DNA of 64,000 nucleotides, taken from NCBI RefSeq assembly GCF_007744675.1, contig NZ_CP036269.1:4009546-4073545 (forward strand), written 5' to 3'. Under the pieces are notes generated by a model. The model made no database searches. It saw only the letters and a list, made by a program, of their open reading frames with translations, and had not been told where the DNA came from. How positions within the stretch are numbered: the stretch's first letter is position 1; each line of letters opens with the position of its first letter. Made by a program: the position numbers and the translations under genes. This document shows positions 18,598-27,358 of the stretch, in pieces. The DNA is from Gimesia alba (GTDB taxonomy: Bacteria; Planctomycetota; Planctomycetia; Planctomycetales; Planctomycetaceae).

Positions 18598-20253
18598 CTA
18601 CTGCTGGCTAAAGGTCTGATCCCGCAAGCTGGCATCGCCGCTGTCATCACGTACGTTGTTGAGTGCTCCTGTCAGGAGGAAGCCATCAATCTTGGACTGC
18701 GCGGCTGCCAATTGAGATTGTGCATCCACAAATTTCAGATTGGTGTCAAAAAATGTTTTCCGTGCCAGCAGAATCTGGACGAAACCAACCTCACCTGCCT
18801 GATACGCCTGATTCGCGATATCCAGAGACTCCTTGGCACTGGGAAGAATATTAGTCGAATACAGTTCAATGGCTGCTGTGGCTGTATCATACTCTTTGGA
18901 AACAACTGCCAATCGCTCCTCAATGGCGTTTTTGATCCGCAAGGCCTCCATTTGTGCCCGACAGATTTCTGCCTGAGCCGCACTGATGTTACCCTGGTTT
19001 TTATTACTGATCGGCAAAGGCACACCCACCTGCAGATTCAACATTCCTGAGTTGGTCCCGTAGTCGACCCCCGCCCCCAACTGTGCCGTCATATTAGGGA
19101 TAGGCTGAACCTCCTGCCGCTCCAAGCCGGCATAGGCTCGGGAAATTCGATCGTGCGCGGCAGCGTACTCCGGGCTGGATGTGACGATATTGGTAGCCAG
19201 TCCTTCCCAGTCAACCACATCTATTTTTGAAGGAAGCGTTCCCTGCAATTTTGTGTATTCCAACTCCGGAATGCCTGAGATCGCGGCAATTTCTCTCCAG
19301 ACGGCTGCCAGTTTTGCTTTGGTCTGTCGTTGCGTCAGATGAACTTCACTTTTCAAGATTTTAGACTGTAGCACATCTACCCGGGTCCCTTCTCCGGCTT
19401 CCCTGCGTTGAATAGCAAAGTCCAGTCCCTGCTCTGCCACCTGCGAGAATTCAGAAATCAGATCCAGCTGTTTCTGTAGTGCCAGCGCCTGATAAAAACG
19501 GATTTGAATATCTGTCCTGACTCGGAACCGCTGGGCTTCCAGTTCTTGTAACTGAGCAGACAAGGTCGCATTCAAGACACGATTATTCAATTCGAGCTTG
19601 TTCGCAGTCACGAACTCCCGCTCGATAAAAGCCAGATGCTGATCGGTCCCACGGTCAGCGAGTTGCTGTCCCTGATATCCCACGGTCGGATTCGGTCGCG
19701 TCGTCACTTGCTCTCGATATCCGGCTGCTTTCTGAGTGGTAGCAGCGAGTTCCTGAATGGCAGGATTGTTTGAAAGGGCTATCGATTCCAGATCCTGCAG
19801 AGACATCCCACCGGTCAGGACTGGTTGATCTCCGGCCGCGGGAGCCTGAATCGGTTCCAGCGGTGTCGGATAAAGCTGCTCTTCCGCATCAACCAGTTTC
19901 ACCGACTCAGTGTTTTCAACATCACTGGCAACAATCTTATGACTTGCAGTCGAAACGGAATCTTGTTCCCTGTCTGTCTCAGCTTTAAATTCAGGTTTCT
20001 TGTTCTTACTGGTCGCAACGAGAGGCTTCGGTTGCTCAATCTCGTTTTTCGCGATGAAAGGATTCATTGAACAGCCTGTCACCAGTATGGAACCTGCAAC
20101 AAAAGCCATTCCGAACGTCTTTACCTGGACCCCGTAACCGTCATGTTTTGAACGTACCATGGTTGACTTTGACACCTGTAAACGTTTCAGAATTGATGAA
20201 TCGTCCGATTGTCCGTAATCTGACGATACAACTATTTTGTTCGGTTGTGCCAT
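18598..20253 (-). CDS. TolC-family outer membrane efflux lipoprotein
   Basis: An outer-membrane channel of the TolC/CusC type. The conserved opening 'MSLQDLESIALSNNPAIQ' is followed by alternating helical regions (QLQELEAQRFRVRTDIQIRFYQALALQKQ; later AQAEICRAQMEALRIKNAIEE), as in outer membrane efflux proteins. A lipobox LVTGC predicts lipid attachment. Two starts are possible: 20253 gives 551 residues with a long hydrophilic lead, whereas ATG 20160 places the hydrophobic stretch TFGMAFVAGSILVTGC as a normal signal peptide. I favour 20160 for the mature export signal but list the longer frame. No periplasmic adaptor or inner-membrane pump is adjacent. Confidence 0.85.
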   Translation of the reverse strand: MAQPNKIVVSSDYGQSDDSSILKRLQVSKSTMVRSKHDGYGVQVKTFGMAFVAGSILVTGCSMNPFIAKNEIEQPKPLVATSKNKKPEFKAETDREQDSVSTASHKIVASDVENTESVKLVDAEEQLYPTPLEPIQAPAAGDQPVLTGGMSLQDLESIALSNNPAIQELAATTQKAAGYREQVTTRPNPTVGYQGQQLADRGTDQHLAFIEREFVTANKLELNNRVLNATLSAQLQELEAQRFRVRTDIQIRFYQALALQKQLDLISEFSQVAEQGLDFAIQRREAGEGTRVDVLQSKILKSEVHLTQRQTKAKLAAVWREIAAISGIPELEYTKLQGTLPSKIDVVDWEGLATNIVTSSPEYAAAHDRISRAYAGLERQEVQPIPNMTAQLGAGVDYGTNSGMLNLQVGVPLPISNKNQGNISAAQAEICRAQMEALRIKNAIEERLAVVSKEYDTATAAIELYSTNILPSAKESLDIANQAYQAGEVGFVQILLARKTFFDTNLKFVDAQSQLAAAQSKIDGFLLTGALNNVRDDSGDASLRDQTFSQQ

Positions 20254-20618
20254 TCAATCAACCTGAGCGATTCCCGTGAAATCGCCCCTGTGCTGAATAC
20301 TATTGCTATAGTAATCAGCAGAACCCACACAAATTAACATTAAGAGACCATTAGGCAGGACGAAGTCCCTTATGCACATTCGCACAGAACGTGACCACAG
20401 TCGATCCTGCAGCATTACTCCGAGCATCTGTGAAACAATTTCTGCGTGTTCATACAAATTTCACATACTGTCACTGCGATGTTGATTTCCCTGTTGAGTA
20501 TAATCGCTAATGAAATTCAACTATCAGACCTTCATCGAACCCGCCCACCGGAAAAACGAAAACATCAATTTGTCCTGCCAGCTTTGATACCCCCCCCAAC
20601 TCCAAAGGAGTCCAGCGA
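20254..20618. other. Divergent intergenic region
   Basis: This 365-base gap separates the TolC-like gene from the metallohydrolase gene. It holds the 30-base inverted repeat listed separately. On the plus strand a perfect TATAAT (20499-20504) stands about 110 bases before the metallohydrolase ATG, but no matching -35 box is seen at 16-18 bases. The Shine-Dalgarno AAAGGAG for that gene lies near 20601-20607. Confidence 0.45.
20291..20320. promoter_or_regulatory. 30-base inverted repeat upstream of the TolC-like gene
   Basis: Arms TGCTGAATACTAT (20291-20303) and ATAGTAATCAGCA (20308-20320) pair at 12 of 13 positions around TGCT. Read on the minus strand, a TATAGC box falls inside it, with a TTGTGT-like -35 sixteen bases upstream. 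This suggests an operator overlapping the -10 of the efflux gene, or a hairpin in its leader. Confidence 0.55.
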
Positions 20619-22637
20619 ATGGACCTGCGTCATATCGGATCGCTCATTTTGTTAGCAACTTGTGGAATCTGTAAGCTCACTAACGCTCTGGAAGCGTCTG
20701 AGCAGACGATCGTCATTGATCGAAAGTCAAACGAATTTAAAGGAAAAGTTACGTACAACAAAACGTTTTCTGCCAAGGCTAATCAAACCGAGTCCACACT
20801 GCTCTTCGAGCAGAATCTGCAAAAACAAAGTTCGGGTGGATATTGGAACGTAAGCATCAATGGCAAAATCCTCGGCCGACTTGAAGCGCATACTCCCCAA
20901 ATCGGTTCAGATAAAAACCATGACGGATTTCACCGCATCGGCTTTGCTTTGCCTTCCCAAGTTCTCAAAGAGGGTGAGAACAGACTGACGGTCACAGGTC
21001 GTGGACAACCCGCGGTGTTACGCAATTTTGTTTTGGAACCCCACTCCCTGAAACAGGTACTACAACTGGAAGCGGTTACCGTGAAAGTGACCACGCCAAA
21101 GGGACAACCCGTGCCTGCACGCATCACAGTAGTAAACCAACGAGGACAACTCGCAAAGCTCTACAATGCACGTCAGCCGACCACCGCAGTACGCCCCGGT
21201 ATCCTCTATACATTGGGAACCGGCGATTCCTTTGAGCTGCCTCCAGGAAAGTACACCTTGTATGCCACGCGCGGCATGGAATGGGGCGTCGCCAGACAGC
21301 CAATCGTTGTTGAGAAACAGAAGTCACAGCATCACACGTTGGTCATTTCACGCGAAGTTGATACAACTGGTTTTATCGCCTGCGACAGCCATATTCATAC
21401 ACTACCTGGCAGCGGTCACGGAAATGCCACTTTCGAAGAACGCATGATTACAATTGCCGGCGAAGGAATTGAAGTGGCAGTTGCCACAGATCACAATCAC
21501 ATTTCGGATTATACAAGATATCAAAAGGCCGCGGGGACTCAAACTCATTTCCATTCGATTTCTGGCGATGAGGTCACAACTCGCAACGGTCATTTTACTG
21601 CATTCCCATTTGATCCTGAAAAGGCAGTTCCCGGCGGTGTGAAGGGACGCAATCCCCTGTTTTTGAAAAATGATAATTGGAATGAGCTGATCGCCGACAT
21701 GCGAAAGAAAGGGGCTGAAGTCATCATCTTGAATCATCCCTATTGGCCCAGCATCCTCGAAGGTCCCTTCGGACGATTTCGTTTCAATCGCAGCACAGGT
21801 AAGCGAAGTGAGGGGCCTGCTTTTAATTTCAACGGTTACGAAGTGGTACAACCGGCAAATGAAACTCCTGATTTTTTCTATGCGCTTGAAGACTGGATGT
21901 CACTCCTTAATCGCGGATTAAAACTCACTGCTGTCGGGGCCACTGATTCTCACACGGTCAACGATCCCGTCGGTCAGGCCCGCACTTATCTCAAAAGTCA
22001 TACAGACGACATTACTCAGATCAATCGTAAAGAAGTCTATCGCGCATTCACAGAAGGCCGGGCAACGGCAGCAGCAGGCATCTTTGCCAACCTGACACTG
22101 AATGAACAATTTGGCATGGGAGACCTTGCTTCAGCAGAAGCACTTAAAAACAGCAGTAACAACCAAAGCTTAAAGTTGACTGCTAGTTTACGAGTGGCAG
22201 CCCCTTCTTGGGTCCGTCCTCGTGAAGCCATGATCTATGTGAATGGAAAAAAAGTCGCACAGAAAACCATCGAGTCCACATTGAACCAGCCCACAGACCA
22301 GACGCTCGAGTTTTCGCTCGAATTACCTCCACATGATGCATACGTGGTGGCATTTGTCCTGGGAGATGGGATTACACTGCCCGGCTGGACCACCTATGGC
22401 AAGGCCACGCAGGCAATCACAAATCCGATTTTTCTGGATAGAGATGGTGACGGAAAATATAGCGCCCCCCGTGCTACTGCCAAAAGACTCATCACCGATT
22501 TTAGAAATCAGCATGAGAAGCTCACGCAGGCTCTAAAGAAAAAGCTACTGAAATCTGAGGCGATTAAATCAGACTCAGCCGTCTTGCTGCACGCCAAAGA
22601 ACTGCTTCAACAGGAATCGGCGACAACGAATGAATAA
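20619..22637 (+). CDS. Secreted CehA/McbA-type PHP metallohydrolase
   Basis: A 672-residue exported metal-dependent hydrolase. A signal peptide is visible (hydrophobic IGSLILLATCGICKLTNA, residues 6-23). Residues about 25-240 are beta-rich: a carbohydrate-binding-like region followed by a carboxypeptidase-regulatory-like segment. The PHP domain begins at CDSHIH with H258 and H260 and continues with ATDHNH (289-294), the expected metal ligands, and later ILNHPYW and GATDSHT. The CehA/McbA group includes hydrolases of esters and carbamates, but the substrate here is unknown. AAAGGAG precedes the ATG. It converges on the DUF1501 gene with a 38-base gap. Confidence 0.85.
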   Translation: MDLRHIGSLILLATCGICKLTNALEASEQTIVIDRKSNEFKGKVTYNKTFSAKANQTESTLLFEQNLQKQSSGGYWNVSINGKILGRLEAHTPQIGSDKNHDGFHRIGFALPSQVLKEGENRLTVTGRGQPAVLRNFVLEPHSLKQVLQLEAVTVKVTTPKGQPVPARITVVNQRGQLAKLYNARQPTTAVRPGILYTLGTGDSFELPPGKYTLYATRGMEWGVARQPIVVEKQKSQHHTLVISREVDTTGFIACDSHIHTLPGSGHGNATFEERMITIAGEGIEVAVATDHNHISDYTRYQKAAGTQTHFHSISGDEVTTRNGHFTAFPFDPEKAVPGGVKGRNPLFLKNDNWNELIADMRKKGAEVIILNHPYWPSILEGPFGRFRFNRSTGKRSEGPAFNFNGYEVVQPANETPDFFYALEDWMSLLNRGLKLTAVGATDSHTVNDPVGQARTYLKSHTDDITQINRKEVYRAFTEGRATAAAGIFANLTLNEQFGMGDLASAEALKNSSNNQSLKLTASLRVAAPSWVRPREAMIYVNGKKVAQKTIESTLNQPTDQTLEFSLELPPHDAYVVAFVLGDGITLPGWTTYGKATQAITNPIFLDRDGDGKYSAPRATAKRLITDFRNQHEKLTQALKKKLLKSEAIKSDSAVLLHAKELLQQESATTNE

Positions 22638-22675
22638 CAAAAGTTTTCCCGATCGTTTCTGGCAGTCGGAAATCT

Positions 22676-24109
22676 TCAACCTGTCACCAGTTTCGTTTGA
22701 AACTCACCTTCGTTGATTGTGGGACGTTCGGGACGACCGTTGTATTTGTAGACCAGTTTCATGCGGTCCAGACCTAACAGATGGAGGATCGATGCATGCA
22801 GGTCGTGGACGTGCATGCGATCTTCTATGGCCCGCAGTCCCAATTCATCGGTCGCGCCAATGGTTTGACCGCCTTTGACACCTCCCCCGGCCATCCACAT
22901 GGTGAATCCCGTTGGATTGTGATCACGCCCGTCTCCTTTTTCTGACATGGGTGTGCGTCCGAATTCTCCCCCCCAAACAACAAGAGTCTCATCTAATAAA
23001 CCGCGCTGTTTTAAGTCTTTGATCAAACCGGCAACCGGAAGGTCCATCACCTTACAGTGCTTGGTATGATTTTTCTCAATGCCGGTATGGGCATCCCACT
23101 TACTCCCGGCGCCATGATAAAGCTGGACAAAGCGAACACCTCGCTCGACCAGCCGTCGTGACATCAGGCACAACTGACCAAAAGAGGATGTTTCTTCCTG
23201 ATCCATCCCGTAGAGCTTCCGGGTTGTCTCAGTCTCTTGGCTAAGGTCGACTGCCTCTGGAGCTTCGGCCTGCATACGGAATGCCAACTCATAACTGGCG
23301 ATACGTGCTTCGAGTTCGGTTTGTCTGGTATGTTGGCTTGCAAATCCCTGATTCAGTGATTTCAGAAGTGATAATTTCGTACGCTGACGTCTGTCAGAAA
23401 TTCCTTCAGGATTGTTCAAATTTGGAATTGGTTGCTTTCCTTCCCGCAATTGAATCCCCTGATAAACCGCCGGCATAAACCCGGTTCCCCAATTGCGAGG
23501 TCCATTTACAACCGATGAGCGGTTGTCCTGCATTACAACGAACGAGGGAAGATTCCTGTTTTCCGAGCCGAGCCCGTATGTCACCCAACTCCCCAACGAA
23601 GGACGACCACCAATTAATGAGCACGTATTCATCTGGCAGACACTCGATGAATGGTTGAGACCATCTGCCCAGCAGGAACGTATTACGGCAATATCGTCAA
23701 CGCAGGTCGCGATTTCGGGAAGCCAGTCGGAAACCCAGGTGCCCGCTTCGCCATGTTGTTTCCATTTTCGTTTTGACACCAATAGAGGTGACCGAGATTC
23801 CCCTGCCGCCGTTAGAATTTCTCCAAAGCTATCAGGGAGAGACTGGCCCGCCAGTTTATTCAAGAGTGGTTTGGGATCAAACAGATCGATGTGGCTTGGT
23901 CCGCCTTCCATAAACAAAAAGATAATATTCTTCGCCTTCGGTCGATGATGCGGCAACTGTCCGGCAGTGGCAGAAAATTTGTCGGAAGCAGACAAAGCCT
24001 CGTCCTGCGCAAGCAGACTCGCCAAAGCAACGGAACCAAATCCGAATCCACTCTTTTCCAGAAACTCTCGACGGGTTCGCGGTATTTCAATGTGCGGTGT
24101 GGAGAACAT
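22676..24109 (-). CDS. Tat-exported DUF1501 protein (first copy)
   Basis: A 477-residue member of DUF1501, a family regarded as related to the alkaline phosphatase/sulfatase fold. The Tat signal is RTRREFLEKSGFGFGSVALASLL (residues about 9-31), with a twin arginine. Family motifs are FLFMEGGPSHIDLFDPKP, VVWGGEFGRTP and GRDHNPTGFTMWMAGGG, shared almost word for word with the other two DUF1501 proteins in this window. It is 9 bases after the PSCyt1/DUF1549/DUF1553 gene and is the last gene of the ECF-sigma operon. The function of DUF1501 is not established; the pairing suggests it works with its heme-domain neighbour outside the cytoplasm. Confidence 0.9.
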   Translation of the reverse strand: MFSTPHIEIPRTRREFLEKSGFGFGSVALASLLAQDEALSASDKFSATAGQLPHHRPKAKNIIFLFMEGGPSHIDLFDPKPLLNKLAGQSLPDSFGEILTAAGESRSPLLVSKRKWKQHGEAGTWVSDWLPEIATCVDDIAVIRSCWADGLNHSSSVCQMNTCSLIGGRPSLGSWVTYGLGSENRNLPSFVVMQDNRSSVVNGPRNWGTGFMPAVYQGIQLREGKQPIPNLNNPEGISDRRQRTKLSLLKSLNQGFASQHTRQTELEARIASYELAFRMQAEAPEAVDLSQETETTRKLYGMDQEETSSFGQLCLMSRRLVERGVRFVQLYHGAGSKWDAHTGIEKNHTKHCKVMDLPVAGLIKDLKQRGLLDETLVVWGGEFGRTPMSEKGDGRDHNPTGFTMWMAGGGVKGGQTIGATDELGLRAIEDRMHVHDLHASILHLLGLDRMKLVYKYNGRPERPTINEGEFQTKLVTG

Positions 24110-24118
24110 AGATTTGCC

Positions 24119-27100
24119 TTAGTGCACGTATAAAAATTCATTTGAGTTAAGAAGAATGTGACAAAGGTCAACAAACGCCTCACGACGAGGATTGCCGGCC
24201 GAAGTCATCCGGTCATTCTGGGTAATATTGTACTGATTGGTAGAACTGTCCTGAAACATGCCTGGTACAGGATCAAACTTCCAATACCCCAGTGTTTCCT
24301 TCATAACCGACTCCTGTGTGAAGAGTAGCGACGGAACGTCCAGGGCCTCAGATGTAATCCGGATATCGTCAATCAGTCCGTCAAATAAACTATTACGATT
24401 ACGAACCATGCGACCGATGGCGAGTGGCTGGTTATTATTGCCCAGAACCTGGATGGTATTGTGTTTTTTCGTAATCCGGCCTAATTGCTCATCATCGTTC
24501 GAGAGATCTTTCAGATAAAAGTCAATTTCGCCGGCGCGCTTCCCCGAGACGTGAAAACTGACCGCGGCATAATACGGCGTATTGAATTCAATATGTTGAT
24601 CAGAAAAAACGATCTCGTCGCGAACGGTTCCGTCACTTTTTTTACCGTATGTCCGAAACACTAGTGTTTGTGGCTTACGTCGGGAGCCGCGCCCCGTGAC
24701 GCCGAACAACCAGCCCGGCTCAGAAACCTTGCCGCTCCACTTTGAAACAAGCGTACGAACAGCCCCTGATTCGTACACCGAACGTATTTGGAAGAAGGCT
24801 TCTATCGTGCAGTTCTCCGGAGTCAGTCGTTTGTCATCTGCGACATAAAAAGAAGATGGTTTATCCGCGTGAAACACAACTGACTGCCCGTTGCGGTAAG
24901 GCATCGTCGCGGTTTCCACTTGCTGCAGATTCACCGTTGGTTTCTGCTCCGACAACAGTTTCGATTGACGATTGAGAAACTCTTCAGCCATTAACAATTC
25001 ATCGTTGGTAACAGTCCTGCCGAAAACAATTTCCCATGCTCGTTTCAGTGCCGCTCTTTCTTTCTCTTTATCAGGGACTGCTGCAACTTCATCATCAGCC
25101 CTTTTCGACAGTTGATCGGCAAACCGCAGCATTTGCTGACTGTTGAACAACTGTAGTGATTGAACGGGAGACGTCGTCGTATCGCGGGCAGGCACGCTGA
25201 CGAAAAACCGAGGTAAGTCAAACACATCCAGTAAGGGATCACGACTGTTTCTCATCACCCGTAAATAAATTGACCGTCGTGGTATACTGGGAGTCACGCC
25301 GGGACCACCAGCCTGAAGATCAAGCTGCCCGGTCACAGCTAAGATGGAATCGCGGATTTGCTCTGCGTCGAGTCGGCGCGTCTCCGCACTCCAGTAATAT
25401 TTGTTGGCGGGATCGATGGAGACCATTTCCTTTTCAAGCGGATGCTGAGTGGATTGGCGATAGGTTGCAGAGGTAACAATCAAACGATGCAGGCTTTTGA
25501 ATCGCCAGCCGCGTTCGAGAAAGTTTCGTGTCAGCCAATCAAGTAATTCAGGATGTGATGGTGTCCCCCCCAGGCGACCTAAATCGCTGCTATGCGGTGC
25601 CAGTCCTTTGCCGAAGTGATACTGCCAGATACGATTGACGATCACGCGTGTCGACAGCGGATTGCTTTGCTGTGTAAGCCATCTCGCCAATGCTGTTCTG
25701 CGACTGGTGGTATCCTTACGCGGAGCGCCAAAATAATCGACAGCCGACTCATCAAGAATGGACAGGAATCCGGGCTCACATTCTGTACGTTTCTTAGGGA
25801 TCGTTGTCCTGGGTGCATCCGGGCCGACATCTCTGACCTGCTGCGCAACCGGTAGCGGAGCTGGCTTCTGCTTATCGTACTTTTCCAGTTTGCGTCTTAA
25901 CGCCAGGACCTTTTCCTTATCCGCCGGTTTCAGTTGCTTGTCGAGGTTCTTATAATTGTGTTCCACCTGACGCCATGCCAGCCTGACCAACTGTTGCTCT
26001 TTTGGAGATCGTTCGTCCTCAGGCTTATTAATCATAGCCTGAATGTTGGGAGGAAACGACTTAATGACGGCTTTGGCTTTCTCTCGATAAGGGGCTTCGA
26101 TCTCCGATAGTTCTTTACGTATCTTTTCCGTGGCCTGCTCCCAGGCATCCATTTCAAGACGGTGTTTTTCAAGTTGCTCTGGTGTCGCAACCTCCCGGCT
26201 GGCTTGAATCAGGATCGGTTCAAAGAAAGCGCGTAACTGGAAATAATCTTTTTGCAGAATGGGGTCAAACTTATGGTCATGACACTTGGCACATTGCATG
26301 CTCACTCCCAGGAAAACATCACCAACAGTGTCTGTTAATTCGTTTAACATGATGTCCCACTGACCGGCGACATCACGGCTATTCCATTCATAAATCCCGT
26401 GAGTCAGAAAACCTGTTGCAATTTGTGCATCGACATCATTCGGAAACAGTTCATCTCCTGCCAACTGTTCCTGAACGAACTGATTGTAAGGCTTATCCTC
26501 ATTGAACGATCGAATTACATAATCCCGATAGCGCCATGCATTGGGGCGATAGCCGTCAGCACGGTAGCCGTCTGAATCGGCGTACCTCGCAACATCGAGC
26601 CAGTGCCGCGCCCAACGTTCTCCATAGCGTGGACTTTCGAGCAATCGATCGACAAGCTTCTCGTAAGCATCAGGACGCGGATCATTCACGAAATTCTGCA
26701 CTTCCTCAGGTGTGGGAGGCAAGCCGTGCAAATCAAAATAGACCCGGCGTATCAGTGCTTCCCGGCTCGCTTCCGGCGCAGCGGTCAGCCCATGCTGCTC
26801 TAACCTGGAAAGAATAAACTGGTCGACTTCATTCCTGCACCAGCCACGTGTCTTAGTTACGGGCACAGTGACGTCCAGCAAGGGTTGAATCGCCCACCAG
26901 GTGCGGTCCTCATCGGTAAACTCGGGGCCCTGCCCCTTGCGAACCGGAACCGAATCGTCTGCCCCAGGCCAGGGAGCACCAAGGGAGACCCATCTTTCGA
27001 GCACCTTGATCTGGTCCTCCTTCAATTTTCCCGAAGGGGGCATCTCGTACGATTCATAGCGAACCGACTCGATGAGTAAACTTTCGTCCGGTTTGCCTGG

Positions 27101-27337
27101 AATGATGGATTTCCCTGACTCTCCTCCCAACAGCAGATGGCCGCGTGTGTCAAGCCGCAGGGCTCCTTTCTGCTCCTGCTCACCATGGCAAGACCAGCAG
27201 TGTTTCGAGAGCAGAGGGCGCACTTCTTTCTCAAAGAACTTCATGACTTCCGGTGAAAGATCGGCGGCATTTGCTGAAGACATCATCGGTAAGAAAATGA
27301 AATAAATGCACACACTGTTTTTAAATAGATTACGCAT
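24119..27337 (-). CDS. PSCyt1-DUF1549-DUF1553 protein with nested LamG domain
   Basis: A 1072-residue exported protein with a signal peptide at 1-24. The order of parts is: planctomycete cytochrome c domain with CWSCH at 47-51, DUF1549 with a second heme-type site CAKCH near residue 348, and a charged helical stretch around 395-470. DUF1553 follows, with [29 protein letters not shown] and LDAEQIRDSILAVTGQLDL. A concanavalin/LamG-like beta-sandwich, roughly residues 805-1045, interrupts the end of DUF1553, whose last helix (ILLNSNEFLY) resumes after it. It sits 21 bases after the FecR-like gene and 9 bases before DUF1501. Redox or substrate-binding roles are inferred; no reaction is known. Confidence 0.92.
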   Translation of the reverse strand: MRNLFKNSVCIYFIFLPMMSSANAADLSPEVMKFFEKEVRPLLSKHCWSCHGEQEQKGALRLDTRGHLLLGGESGKSIIPGKPDESLLIESVRYESYEMPPSGKLKEDQIKVLERWVSLGAPWPGADDSVPVRKGQGPEFTDEDRTWWAIQPLLDVTVPVTKTRGWCRNEVDQFILSRLEQHGLTAAPEASREALIRRVYFDLHGLPPTPEEVQNFVNDPRPDAYEKLVDRLLESPRYGERWARHWLDVARYADSDGYRADGYRPNAWRYRDYVIRSFNEDKPYNQFVQEQLAGDELFPNDVDAQIATGFLTHGIYEWNSRDVAGQWDIMLNELTDTVGDVFLGVSMQCAKCHDHKFDPILQKDYFQLRAFFEPILIQASREVATPEQLEKHRLEMDAWEQATEKIRKELSEIEAPYREKAKAVIKSFPPNIQAMINKPEDERSPKEQQLVRLAWRQVEHNYKNLDKQLKPADKEKVLALRRKLEKYDKQKPAPLPVAQQVRDVGPDAPRTTIPKKRTECEPGFLSILDESAVDYFGAPRKDTTSRRTALARWLTQQSNPLSTRVIVNRIWQYHFGKGLAPHSSDLGRLGGTPSHPELLDWLTRNFLERGWRFKSLHRLIVTSATYRQSTQHPLEKEMVSIDPANKYYWSAETRRLDAEQIRDSILAVTGQLDLQAGGPGVTPSIPRRSIYLRVMRNSRDPLLDVFDLPRFFVSVPARDTTTSPVQSLQLFNSQQMLRFADQLSKRADDEVAAVPDKEKERAALKRAWEIVFGRTVTNDELLMAEEFLNRQSKLLSEQKPTVNLQQVETATMPYRNGQSVVFHADKPSSFYVADDKRLTPENCTIEAFFQIRSVYESGAVRTLVSKWSGKVSEPGWLFGVTGRGSRRKPQTLVFRTYGKKSDGTVRDEIVFSDQHIEFNTPYYAAVSFHVSGKRAGEIDFYLKDLSNDDEQLGRITKKHNTIQVLGNNNQPLAIGRMVRNRNSLFDGLIDDIRITSEALDVPSLLFTQESVMKETLGYWKFDPVPGMFQDSSTNQYNITQNDRMTSAGNPRREAFVDLCHILLNSNEFLYVH

Positions 27338-27358
27338 AAAAATCCGAGATCAAGTGTA

